Below the pieces are notes generated by a model, which made no database searches, was not told the DNA's origin, and saw only the letters and a program-made list of their open reading frames with translations. Below are positions 57,014 to 64,000 of a stretch of 64,000 nucleotides of DNA, in pieces; the stretch's first letter is position 1; each line of letters starts with the position of its first letter. The DNA is from Oryzobacter telluris (lineage in GTDB: Bacteria > Actinomycetota > Actinomycetes > Actinomycetales > Dermatophilaceae). Location of the stretch: the NCBI RefSeq assembly GCF_043099285.1, contig NZ_CP170723.1, positions 186,001-250,000 of the forward strand, written 5' to 3'. The translations under genes were made by a program, and so were the position numbers.

Positions 57014-57418
57014 ATGAGCACTCCCCGGCTGACCATGGCCGAGCGCTACGAGCACGCCCGCGGGCTGTTCGAGCACGGCGAGTACCAGGCCGCCGCCGAG
57101 GCGCTGTCGGCCCTCGTCGACGACAGCGCCCTCGAGCCGCCGCTGCACGGCACCACCGAGCTGCGCCTGCTCCTCGCCCGCTCCTACTACCACTCGGCCC
57201 AGCTGACCCGGGCCGAGCGGGTCGTGCGCGCGATCCTCGTCGACGTCCCCGACGAGGCGTACGCGAACCTCGTCCTCGGCCGCACCCTGCAGCGCCAGGG
57301 CCGCCACGCCGAGGCCAAGCCGCACCTCGCGATGGCCGAGCTGCTCGGCGGCTACGCCGGCACGGGCCGCCTCCCGCGCGACGACGAGGACGACCGCAGG
57401 CTGGGCGGCGGGGCGTGA
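57014..57418 (+). CDS. TPR-like tetratricopeptide protein
   Basis: 134 residues, largely helical, with about three TPR-like pairs. The first is YEHARGLFEHGEYQAAAEALSALV, then LRLLLARSYYHSAQLTRAERVVRAILV, then AYANLVLGRTLQRQGRHAEAKPHLAMA. A short acidic tail follows. It probably acts as a protein-binding adaptor. The stop overlaps the next gene's GTG by 4 nt, so the two are coupled. No Shine-Dalgarno sequence is clear before ATG 57014. Confidence 0.8.
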   Translation: MSTPRLTMAERYEHARGLFEHGEYQAAAEALSALVDDSALEPPLHGTTELRLLLARSYYHSAQLTRAERVVRAILVDVPDEAYANLVLGRTLQRQGRHAEAKPHLAMAELLGGYAGTGRLPRDDEDDRRLGGGA

Positions 57419-59007
57419 CCGACTACGGGCACGACCTCGAGTTCGGGCTCTTCCCCTCGCCGGACGCCGCCCACCCCGAGCGGGCCGTCGAGCTGTCGCA
57501 CGTCGCGGAGGTCAGCGGCCTGGACCTCGTGACCGTGCAGGACCACCCGTACCAGGCGCGGCACCTCGACGCCTGGACCCTGCTGTCGGTCATCGCCGCC
57601 CGCACCTCCACCCTGCGCGTGGCCCTCAACGTCGCGAACCTCCCCCTGCGGCAGCCGGTCGTCCTCGCGCGCTCGGTCGCGTCGCTCGACCTCCTCACCG
57701 GAGGCCGCGCCGAGCTGGGTCTGGGCACCGGCGCCTTCTGGGACGCCATCGAGGCCGCGGGCGGGCGCCGGCTGGCCCCGGGCGAGGCGGTCGACGCGCT
57801 CGAGGAGGCGATCGCCATCATCCGCGCGGTCTGGTCGGGCGAGGGCAGCGTGCGCGTCGACGGCGTGCACCACCGGGCGGTCGGGCTGCACGCCGGGCCG
57901 CGACCGGCGCACCCGGTGGGGATCTGGCTGGGGGCGTACAAGCCGCGGATGCTGCGGGTCACCGGGCGCCTGGCCGACGGGTGGCTGCCGAGCATGGGCT
58001 ACGCCGACCCCGACGTCCTCGGTGAGATGAACGCCCGCATCGACGACGCCGCCGTGGCCGCCGGGCGCGGACCCGAGGCAGTGCGGCGGCTCTACAACGT
58101 GTCGGGGTCGTTCGGCTCCGGCGGTGGCTTCCTGCGGGGCCGGCCCGGCGAGTGGGCCGAACAGCTCGCCGGCCTCACCCTCGACCAGGGCATGGCCACC
58201 TACATCCTCGGCACCGACGACCCCGATGACGTGCGCCGGTTCGGCGAGGAGGTCGCGCCGCTGGTCCGCGACCTCGTGGCCACCGAGCGTGAGCGTCGGG
58301 CATCAAAACCCGAGGAGCCCTCTGCCGCAACGGAGTCGGTGGTGGTGCGGGACGAAACACAGCCCGAGGCTGCCCCCGCCGTCCCCGCCCCGTCAGGACC
58401 GGTCGTGGTGCCCACGCCGGATGACGGGGTGCGGCTGTCGCGCGCCCTCCCCTGGGACGAGTCGACCCGACCGACCTACCCGACACGTCCGGATCCGGCT
58501 GCGCAACAGGGCTACTCGGCCCACCAGCTCGCGGCGCCGCAGCACCTCGTCGACGTCCACGACCACCTGCGCTCCGAGCTCGCCCAGGTCCGCGACGTCG
58601 TCGACCAGGTGGTGCGAGGCCACCTCGCCGTGGGCGCGGCGCGGTCGGCGGTCAACGCCATGACGATGCGCCAGAACAACTGGACCCTCGGCGCCTACTG
58701 CGAGTCGTACTGCCGGGTCGTCACCGGTCACCACGGCCTCGAGGACACCGGGATCTTCCCGTACCTGCGCCGCACCGACGCCGACGCCGCCCCCGTCATC
58801 GACCGGCTGGAGGAGGAGCACGAGGTCATCCACGACGTCCTCGACGACGTCGACCGCGCCCTCGTGGCCCTCGTCGGCGACGAGCCCGGCGCCCTCGAGC
58901 GCCTGCAGGCCGTGGTCGACCTCCTCACCGACACCCTGCTGTCGCACCTCTCCTACGAGGAGCGCGAGCTGCTGCACCCCCTGGCGCGGCACGGCTTCAT
59001 GCGCTGA
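57415..59007 (+). CDS. Luciferase-like oxidoreductase fused to a hemerythrin domain
   Basis: 530 residues. Residues about 1-300 are a complete LLM-class (F420/FMN, luciferase-like) oxidoreductase: LGTGAFWDAIEAAGG and GIWLGAYKPRML match the barrel. Residues about 300-365 are a Pro/Glu-rich linker. Residues about 365-530 form a four-helix hemerythrin-like bundle with HDHLRSEL, HHGLEDTGIFP, EEHEVIHDVLDDV and HLSYEERELLHP. These supply the usual histidine and glutamate ligands for a di-iron oxygen or redox site. Such fusions suggest oxygen-sensitive control of the oxidoreductase. It is coupled to the TPR gene; its 3' end overlaps the convergent hydrolase by 11 nt. Confidence 0.87.
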   Translation: MTDYGHDLEFGLFPSPDAAHPERAVELSHVAEVSGLDLVTVQDHPYQARHLDAWTLLSVIAARTSTLRVALNVANLPLRQPVVLARSVASLDLLTGGRAELGLGTGAFWDAIEAAGGRRLAPGEAVDALEEAIAIIRAVWSGEGSVRVDGVHHRAVGLHAGPRPAHPVGIWLGAYKPRMLRVTGRLADGWLPSMGYADPDVLGEMNARIDDAAVAAGRGPEAVRRLYNVSGSFGSGGGFLRGRPGEWAEQLAGLTLDQGMATYILGTDDPDDVRRFGEEVAPLVRDLVATERERRASKPEEPSAATESVVVRDETQPEAAPAVPAPSGPVVVPTPDDGVRLSRALPWDESTRPTYPTRPDPAAQQGYSAHQLAAPQHLVDVHDHLRSELAQVRDVVDQVVRGHLAVGAARSAVNAMTMRQNNWTLGAYCESYCRVVTGHHGLEDTGIFPYLRRTDADAAPVIDRLEEEHEVIHDVLDDVDRALVALVGDEPGALERLQAVVDLLTDTLLSHLSYEERELLHPLARHGFMR

Positions 59008-59707
59008 GGAAGTCCTCGACCGCCTCGAGGAAGCGCTCCGGTTCGGTGGCGTGGACGAGGTGGCCGGCGTCGACGGTCACGCACCGGCCGTCGCGAGCGG
59101 CCGCGACGAGGTCGGCGATGCCGTCCTGCGGCACGTGGCTGGCCGGGCCGCCGGCGACGACGAGGACGGGCATCGCGAGGCCCGCCACGACGTCGGGCCA
59201 GTCGGGCGCGGGGTCGTCGACCTCCGGACGCACCTGCTCGACGACGTCCCAGTCGAAGTAGATGTCGCCCTCGGGGCGCGCCGGCGGGGCCGGGGTGCGG
59301 GGCCGCGGCAGGCCGACGTCCTCGAGGACGAGCCGGCGCACCCGCTCGGGCCGCGCTGCGGCCACGCGCAGCGCGACGAGACCGCCGAGCGAGTGCCCGA
59401 CGAGGTCGACCTGCGGCTCGTGCGCGAGGTCGAGCAGCGCGACGACGTCCTGCGCCATGAGCGCGATCGAGTACGTGCCGGGCCGGTTGCTCTCGCCGTG
59501 GCCGCGCAGGTCGACGGCCCGCACCTCACGGCCGACGGCCAGGGCCGGGCCGACGGCGTCCCAGTCGCGGGCCGTCATCCCGGTGCCATGGAGGAGGACG
59601 AGCGGCGGGGAGACGGTTCCGTCGGAGGACGGCCACACGCGCACGGCAAGGGTCAGCCCGCCGACATCGACCCGCTCGGTCCGCACCACAGGTGCACCCT
59701 CCGGCAC
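58997..59707 (-). CDS. Alpha/beta hydrolase
   Basis: 236 residues. The oxyanion motif HGTGMTARDWD, nucleophile elbow GHSLGG and final histidine in DAGHLVHATEP make up a complete triad with the likely acid in a central strand. Small alpha/beta hydrolases of this type cleave esters, lactones or epoxides; the substrate cannot be told. The start GTG 59707 is chosen at the frame's upper end. The 3' end overlaps the fusion protein gene on the other strand by 11 nt. Confidence 0.85.
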   Translation of the reverse strand: MPEGAPVVRTERVDVGGLTLAVRVWPSSDGTVSPPLVLLHGTGMTARDWDAVGPALAVGREVRAVDLRGHGESNRPGTYSIALMAQDVVALLDLAHEPQVDLVGHSLGGLVALRVAAARPERVRRLVLEDVGLPRPRTPAPPARPEGDIYFDWDVVEQVRPEVDDPAPDWPDVVAGLAMPVLVVAGGPASHVPQDGIADLVAAARDGRCVTVDAGHLVHATEPERFLEAVEDFLSA

Positions 59708-59768
59708 GGCGGGCCCTCACCACAAGCCCCCTCCGCGGACAGCGGAGGTGCGGGGGCGCCGGCGGACG

Positions 59769-60359
59769 TCACGCGGTGGCGTGGGCCGCCTCGAGGGCGA
59801 GGAGGTGCTTCTTGGCGGCGGCGCCCCCGGCGTAGCCGCCGACCCCGCCCGACGCGGGCAGCACCCGGTGGCACGGGAGGACGACGCACAGCGGGTTGGA
59901 GCCCAGCGCGTTCCCCACCGCCCGCGCCGCGCCCACGTGGTCGACCGCCCGGGCCAGCTCGGCGTACGTGGTGCGCCGCCCGTACCCGACCCGGGACGCC
60001 AGGCCGCCGAGCACCTCGCGCTGGAAGGGCGTCGCGAGGACGAGGTCGGGCGTCACGTCGACCGAGCGCGAGCGGCCCGCGAGGAAGGAATCCAGGGCCC
60101 GGCGCGCGGCATCCGTCGCCCCGGGGTGGCGCAGGACGCGCGGGCTCACCGACCCCGCGACCCGACCCAGCCAGCGCTCCTCGGCCGCGTCATCCGGCAC
60201 GTACGCGCAGGTCACGACCCGTCCGTCGTCCCGGACGGCGACGAGGAGCCGGCCGACCGCGGTGTCCTCGACGACGTACGACACGTCGGTCGGGCCGAGC
60301 TGGGGGGGCCCCGCGGGCGGGGGCGAGAAGGAGGCGAAGGGGTTCGGGGCAGTGCTCAT
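59769..60359 (-). CDS. ogt: O6-alkylguanine-DNA alkyltransferase (Ogt type)
   Basis: 196 residues. The N-terminal Ogt-like domain precedes the DNA-binding wing and acceptor segment VVLPCHRVLPASG with Cys163, which accepts the alkyl group in a suicide reaction. The preceding TPFQREVL, RTTYAELA and AVGNALGSNPL match the family. ATG 60359 overlaps the sigma factor stop by 4 nt. In actinobacteria this sigma-alkyltransferase pair recurs, suggesting an alkylation-responsive unit; the inducing signal here is unproven. Confidence 0.93.
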   Translation of the reverse strand: MSTAPNPFASFSPPPAGPPQLGPTDVSYVVEDTAVGRLLVAVRDDGRVVTCAYVPDDAAEERWLGRVAGSVSPRVLRHPGATDAARRALDSFLAGRSRSVDVTPDLVLATPFQREVLGGLASRVGYGRRTTYAELARAVDHVGAARAVGNALGSNPLCVVLPCHRVLPASGGVGGYAGGAAAKKHLLALEAAHATA

Positions 60360-60862
60360 GACAGGTCCTTGCTGATGACGGTGGAGGCGCCCGCGGCCGC
60401 GAGGTCGAGGCGGAGGGTGGCCACGGCGTCCGAGACGAGCCGGCGGCTCATGCCGGGCGTCGTGCCCAGGGCGGCGGCGACGGCACGGTGGTCGAGGTCG
60501 CCCACGAACCGGAGGACGACCGCCTCCCGTTGCCGTTCGGGCAACGCCGCGACGAGCGCCCAGAGGGTGCCGTCGGGGGCATCGGGCGCGATGACGACCG
60601 GCGCCTCGGCGAGCGAGGCCGGGTCGTCGTGGGGTGTCGTCCGGCGAGCCGCGCGGTGCTGGTCCATCGCGCAGCGGTGGGTGATCGTGAGGAGCCACGA
60701 GCGCAGGTTGCGGGCGTGGGTGAGCCGGGGGTAGGCCGCGAGGGCCTGGGTCCAGGCCTGCTGGGCGACGTCGTCGCCGTTCCCGGGCGCGAGGGCGTGG
60801 GCGAGGCGGGCGACGTCGCGCCAGTGCTCGTCGACGAGGTGCTGGAAGGGGGGCAGGCTCAC
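60356..60862 (-). CDS. ECF-like sigma factor paired with Ogt
   Basis: 168 residues. Region 2 (HLVDEHWRDVARLAHALAPGNGDDVAQQAWTQALAAYPRL...LRSWLLTITHRCAMDQ) and region 4 (ALVAALPERQREAVVLRFVGDLDHRAVAAALGTTPGMSRRLVSDAVATLR) are both present. GTG 60862 is preceded by TACCGT at 9 nt, so it may be leaderless; no ribosome site is seen. There is no anti-sigma gene. It is coupled to ogt. It may control its own operon or other repair genes. Confidence 0.85.
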   Translation of the reverse strand: MSLPPFQHLVDEHWRDVARLAHALAPGNGDDVAQQAWTQALAAYPRLTHARNLRSWLLTITHRCAMDQHRAARRTTPHDDPASLAEAPVVIAPDAPDGTLWALVAALPERQREAVVLRFVGDLDHRAVAAALGTTPGMSRRLVSDAVATLRLDLAAAGASTVISKDLS

Positions 60863-60917
60863 GGTCGTCCAACGGTAGGGGCTCCCGGAGTGTGAGCCAC
60901 CCCCGCTCCCTCCGGCC

Positions 60918-60962
60918 GTGAGTGCGGAAGTGGCAGCCCGGGCGACCACGTCCGCACTCGCC
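60918..60962. repeat. Palindromic intergenic repeat, family B copy 2
   Basis: GAGTGCGGAAGTGG and CCACGTCCGCACTC pair along 14 nt with one mismatch. It lies in the 164-nt divergent gap between the sigma factor and the glycerophosphodiesterase. Confidence 0.82.
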
Positions 60963-61014
60963 GCGAGATGGGGCGGTTCGGCGGGGTGCGCACGCGCGCG
61001 CACCCTGACGTGGG

Positions 61015-61026
61015 AAGAATGGGGGC
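61015..61026 (+). promoter_or_regulatory. Leaderless promoter of the glycerophosphodiesterase gene
   Basis: AAGAAT (61015-61020) is 6 nt before GTG 61027. Confidence 0.45.
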
Positions 61027-61866
61027 GTGGACGTCGAGGACCGCCAGCAGGAGACCGCGCGACCCCAGCGACGACGCCCCCTCGTCATCGCCCACCGCGG
61101 CGCGAGCGAGGAGGAACCCGAGCACACCCTTGCCGCGTACCGCCGGGCCTTCCAGCACGGGGCCGACGGGGTCGAGTGCGACGTCCGGCTCACCGCCGAC
61201 CACCACCTCGTCTGCGTCCACGACCGCCGGGTCAACCGCACGAGCAACGGCGACGGCGCCGTCTCCACCCTCGAGCTCGCCACCCTCGAGGAGCTCGACT
61301 GGGCCTCGTGGAAGCGCGGGGCCGCCGAGTCCGAAACCCCCGAGGCCGACCCCGAGCGGGGCCACCTGCTCACCCTGCGCCGGCTCCTCGACACCCTCGT
61401 CGACACCCGCGAGGAGGTCGTCACGCTCATCGAGACCAAGCACCCGACCCGCCACGGCGCCGACGTCGAGCACATCCTCGTGCAAGCCCTGCGCTTCTTC
61501 GACCTCGATGGCGGCGACCAGCCCGGCCGTCCGCACGTGCGCGTCATGTCCTTCTCGCGCCGCGCCCTGATGCGGGTGCACAAGGTCGCGCCGCGGGTGC
61601 CGCTGGTCTACCTCGTCGAGGCCGGGCTGCAGGCGATGGCGTGGGACGGGGTCCTCCCCAAGGGGGTCGGCGCGGTGGGTCTGGACGTCCGGCTCCTGCG
61701 CAAGCGCCCCCAGATGGTGGCCGGTCTGCACCGTCGCGGCCGGCAGGTCTACGCCTGGACGGTCGACGAGGAGGCCGACGTCGACCGCTGCATCGAGCAA
61801 GGGGTCGACGTCATCATCACGAACCGTCCTGCGATGGTCATCGCCCGCATGGCCCGATCGGACTAG
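61027..61866 (+). CDS. Glycerophosphodiester phosphodiesterase
   Basis: 279 residues. The GDPD motifs are VIAHRGASEEEPEHTLAAY (His-Arg and Glu), then GVECDVRLTADHHLVCVHD (Glu, Asp, His). The barrel closes with VDVIITNRP. No signal peptide, so it is a cytoplasmic member releasing sn-glycerol 3-phosphate from glycerophosphodiesters. GTG 61027 probably has a leaderless start. A leaderless promoter for the next gene lies at its stop codon. Confidence 0.9.
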   Translation: MDVEDRQQETARPQRRRPLVIAHRGASEEEPEHTLAAYRRAFQHGADGVECDVRLTADHHLVCVHDRRVNRTSNGDGAVSTLELATLEELDWASWKRGAAESETPEADPERGHLLTLRRLLDTLVDTREEVVTLIETKHPTRHGADVEHILVQALRFFDLDGGDQPGRPHVRVMSFSRRALMRVHKVAPRVPLVYLVEAGLQAMAWDGVLPKGVGAVGLDVRLLRKRPQMVAGLHRRGRQVYAWTVDEEADVDRCIEQGVDVIITNRPAMVIARMARSD

Positions 61867-61875
61867 GTTGTGCCC
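61864..61875 (+). promoter_or_regulatory. Leaderless promoter overlapping the preceding stop codon
   Basis: TAGGTT (61864-61869), which begins at the stop TAG of the glycerophosphodiesterase, is 6 nt before GTG 61876. It decides the start against GTG 61870. Confidence 0.5.
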
Positions 61876-62415
61876 GTGACCACGCACTCCTCGTTCGCCG
61901 ACCACGACGGCGACCACGACGGCGACCACCACCCCGGGGCCACCGAGCGCGCCGGCGCCGGTGAGACAGGCCTCATGGTCTCCGAGGCCCCGGGCCCCGG
62001 CGCCGACAGCATCGTCTGCTCCCTGCGCGCCCCGCACGAGCCGGCCTCGGTCGGCAAGGTGCGCAAGGAGGTCGTCGCCGACCTCCAGACGCGCGACCTC
62101 CCCGAGGAGCTCGTCGACGAGGCCGAGATCGTCGCCTCCGAGCTCCTCACCAACGCCGTGCGCCACGCGCGCCCCCTGTCCGACGGCACGATCCGGGTGC
62201 GCTGGAAGATCCGCGGCGACGTCGTCGAGGTCGAGGTGACCGACGGCGGCGGCGAGAGCGTGCCGCGCCCCGCACCGCGCTCGGTGTGGCTGTCGTCGGG
62301 CCGCGGCCTGCGCATCGTGCGCTCGGTCGCCCACGAGTGGGGCGTCACCGAGGACCGCACGGGCAACGTCGTGTGGGCCACCCTGGGCGGCCCCAGCCGG
62401 CGCCGCGCCACCTGA
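61876..62415 (+). CDS. RsbW-like ATP-binding anti-sigma kinase domain protein
   Basis: 179 residues. After an Asp/His-rich start (DHDGDHDGDHHPG) of about 30 residues and a linker comes a HATPase_c_2 domain. Its N-box is EIVASELLTNAVRHA, G1 is VTDGGGES and G2 is SSGRGLRIVRSVAHEWGV. Such single-domain GHKL proteins act as serine kinases or anti-sigma factors of SigB/F-type sigma factors, one of which is encoded at 48355-49218, but linkage is not shown. Confidence 0.85.
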   Translation: MTTHSSFADHDGDHDGDHHPGATERAGAGETGLMVSEAPGPGADSIVCSLRAPHEPASVGKVRKEVVADLQTRDLPEELVDEAEIVASELLTNAVRHARPLSDGTIRVRWKIRGDVVEVEVTDGGGESVPRPAPRSVWLSSGRGLRIVRSVAHEWGVTEDRTGNVVWATLGGPSRRRAT

Positions 62416-62425
62416 GCGCTCCCAC

Positions 62426-62438
62426 TAGGGTGGCGCGC
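62426..62438 (+). promoter_or_regulatory. Leaderless promoter of the DUF5926 gene
   Basis: TAGGGT (62426-62431) is 7 nt before ATG 62439, only 10 nt after the previous stop. Confidence 0.45.
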
Positions 62439-63323
62439 ATGGGCAAGGCTTCTCGACGTCAGCACGGCACCGACACGACCCGCCGGTCCCGACCGGCACC
62501 GGTCCCGTTCGAGCGGCGGCCCTTCGAGGGCCTCGCGGGTGAGACCGACTGGGTCGCGATGCGCGAGATCCTCCCCTCGGCCACCGCCACCATCACGGTG
62601 AAGTCGGCGCACGTCCCCGACGGCGCGCCCTCCGAGGCCACCGTCGCCACCGTCCTCCCGATGGCGTGGCCCGGCCTGCACCGCGCCGACGGCACCGTCC
62701 TCATCGGCACCCAGTCCGGCAACGCGAGCGGCGACGCCAGCCGCGACCTCGCCGCCCAGCTCCTCGCCGCACTCGCGGTCGACGCCGGCGTCCCGGTGCT
62801 GTCCACCCCGCCGGTCACCGCCGACAGCCCGCGCCTCCAGGACGTCCTCGAGGACGCGACCTTCGAGGTCACCCTCCACGAGGGCTTCGACTTCTGGGTC
62901 GGTGAGCAGGAGCTCGAGGGCGACGCCGCCGAGTCGCTCGCCCGCGCCAACGAGAGCATCGTCCCCACCTCGCGGATGACGTCGCTCCCCTCGGCGTACT
63001 GGGTCCGCATCGGCGACCGCGCGCACATCCGCCTCGTCCTCCCCGATGACGAGGACGCCGCCACCGACGCGCTCTCCCGCCTCCACGCCGCCGGCGACGA
63101 CGCCCTCGGTGGCGACACCCGCCTCCTCGGTGCCTTCCGCGCGTGCGGCCTGCTCGTCCCCGTCTGGGACCTCGACCCCGAGCTCGGCGCCGACGACTAC
63201 GAGGACGAGCTCGCCGCCTGGCACCAGCGCTACCAGAAGGCCCTCGCCTCCGACGTCGCGCTCACCGCCGAGGAGCGGCGCGCCCGGTCCGGCCTGCTCA
63301 GCCGCCAGGTCACCCTCCGCTGA
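62439..63323 (+). CDS. DUF5926 family protein
   Basis: 294 residues. The basic start MGKASRRQHGTDTTRRSR is followed by the conserved PFEGLAGETDWVAMREILPSATATITV that marks this actinobacterial family, which has been loosely labelled SecA-related. The C-terminal half is acidic with few hydrophobic segments. No catalytic motif is visible. Similar synteny with a small ATP-binding protein upstream and a glycosyltransferase downstream recurs in actinobacteria, as I recall. Function unknown. ATG 62439, probably leaderless. Confidence 0.75.
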   Translation: MGKASRRQHGTDTTRRSRPAPVPFERRPFEGLAGETDWVAMREILPSATATITVKSAHVPDGAPSEATVATVLPMAWPGLHRADGTVLIGTQSGNASGDASRDLAAQLLAALAVDAGVPVLSTPPVTADSPRLQDVLEDATFEVTLHEGFDFWVGEQELEGDAAESLARANESIVPTSRMTSLPSAYWVRIGDRAHIRLVLPDDEDAATDALSRLHAAGDDALGGDTRLLGAFRACGLLVPVWDLDPELGADDYEDELAAWHQRYQKALASDVALTAEERRARSGLLSRQVTLR

Positions 63324-63342
63324 TGCCCCGTCACCCCCGCCT

Positions 63343-63385
63343 CGAGTGCGGAAGTGGTTGCCCCGGCTGCCGTTTCCGCACTCAC
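63343..63385. repeat. Palindromic intergenic repeat, family B copy 3
   Basis: GAGTGCGGAA (63344-63353) and TTCCGCACTC (63374-63383) are perfect 10-nt arms. It shares GAGTGCGGAAGTGG with copies 1 and 2 and lies in a tandem gap. Confidence 0.8.
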
Positions 63386-63405
63386 CGCGGGGTGGGAGGC
63401 CGGGC

Positions 63406-64000
63406 GTGAGCGCCCTCGCGGCGCGCGTCGCCGCCATCGTCCCGTGCAAGGACGAGGCCGACCGCATCGCCGCGACCGTCGCCGCCGTGGCGGCGCTCCC
63501 CCAGGTGGCCACGGTCGTCGTCGTCGACGACGGCAGCACCGACGACACCGCGGCCGTCGCCCGCGAGGCCGGCGCCGACGTCGTCAGCCACCCCCGCAAC
63601 CGGGGCAAGGCCGCAGCGCTCGAGAGCGGCATCCGCCGGGTCCGCGAGCTCGAGGCCGAGGCGGCCCGCCGCGACCCCGGCGAGGCCTGGCGGTCGGCCC
63701 TGCTCTTCGTCGACGGCGACCTCCAGGAGACCGCGGCCAACCTCGGCGTCCTCACCGACGCCGTCCTCGCCGGCGAGGCCGACATGACGATCGCGACCCT
63801 CCCGGCGCAGCTCAAGGCGGGTGGAGGCCGCGGCCTCGTCGTCGGCCTGGCCCGCCGCGGCATCGAGCACCTCACCGGTTTCCGTGCGGTGCAGCCCCTC
63901 TCGGGGATGCGCTGCCTCAGCCCGCGCGCCGTCGACGCCGCCAGCCCGCTCGCCCGCGGGTGGGGGGTCGAGACCGCCCTGACCGTCGACGTCCTGCGGG
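63406..64000 (+). CDS. Family 2 glycosyltransferase, 3' end cut
   Basis: 198 codons visible, open to the window edge. GT-A motifs occur in order: AAIVPCKDEADRI, VVVVDDGSTDDT (nucleotide-sugar binding) and FVDGDLQ (DXD-like). A later GFRAVQPLSGMRCLSPRA resembles polyprenyl-glycosyl or glucosyl-3-phosphoglycerate synthases. GTG 63406 follows GGGAGG with 6-nt spacing. Its stop lies beyond the window. Confidence 0.88.
   Translation, partial: MSALAARVAAIVPCKDEADRIAATVAAVAALPQVATVVVVDDGSTDDTAAVAREAGADVVSHPRNRGKAAALESGIRRVRELEAEAARRDPGEAWRSALLFVDGDLQETAANLGVLTDAVLAGEADMTIATLPAQLKAGGGRGLVVGLARRGIEHLTGFRAVQPLSGMRCLSPRAVDAASPLARGWGVETALTVDVLR

Overview
The window is chromosomal DNA of a very GC-rich actinobacterium. 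The third codon positions are almost all G or C and GTG starts are common. The gene families fit too: ANTAR and DUF2510 proteins, SigF/B-type, SigE-type and ECF42 sigma factors, a HelR-type RNA polymerase recycling ATPase and a luciferase-like (probably F420-linked) oxidoreductase. A Micrococcales lineage is my inference; no rRNA or other marker settles it. I see no tRNA, rRNA, CRISPR array, insertion sequence or prophage. About sixty genes are supported, two of them cut by the window ends (App1-like at the left, a family 2 glycosyltransferase at the right).

Layout. 1-2.5 kb: end of an App1-like phosphatase, then a SigE-type sigma factor overlapping a membrane-anchored partner. 2.7-19 kb: a carbohydrate locus best read as beta-1,2-glucan (sophoro-oligosaccharide) utilisation. 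GH35, GH3 and a GH94 phosphorylase of 1,2-beta-oligoglucan phosphorylase size point left. A family 5 solute-binding lipoprotein, two permeases, a fused double ABC ATPase, a LacI regulator and a GH144/PF10091-type enzyme point right. A short AT-richer divergent promoter carries a LacI-like dyad at its centre. 19-24 kb: Fpg/Nei glycosylase, rhodanese, ZIP transporter, a repeat-filled gap, an orphan AAA ATPase and a secreted I36-M23 fusion. 24-29 kb: helR with a rifamycin-associated element (RAE) upstream, and a UvrA-like ATPase. 29-34.9 kb: small housekeeping genes, a probably frameshifted gene, CDF transporter, peroxiredoxin, hydrolases. 35-44 kb: PfkB kinase divergent from a GH4 glycosidase, a two-component system with a SHOCT protein, and a GAF regulator with aldehyde dehydrogenase and DUF779. 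44-56.7 kb: sigma-related and membrane proteins, SigF-type sigma factor, GAF-ANTAR protein, YCII-ECF42 pair, exporter. 57-64 kb: an oxidoreductase-hemerythrin fusion, a sigma factor-Ogt operon, glycerophosphodiesterase, an RsbW-like kinase and DUF5926.

Two themes run through the window. Many genes appear to be transcribed without a 5' leader: a -10-like hexamer (TANNNT or xATACT) lies 6-8 nt before the start codon. In one case (36167-36205) a leaderless 12-codon ORF ends in an ATGA overlap with the GH4 start. Second, the intergenic gaps carry several families of 45-115 nt imperfect palindromes, each family seen two or three times with conserved arms. They sit in convergent, tandem and divergent gaps, so they are not simply terminators. 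All functional statements are sequence-based inference; no searches were run.
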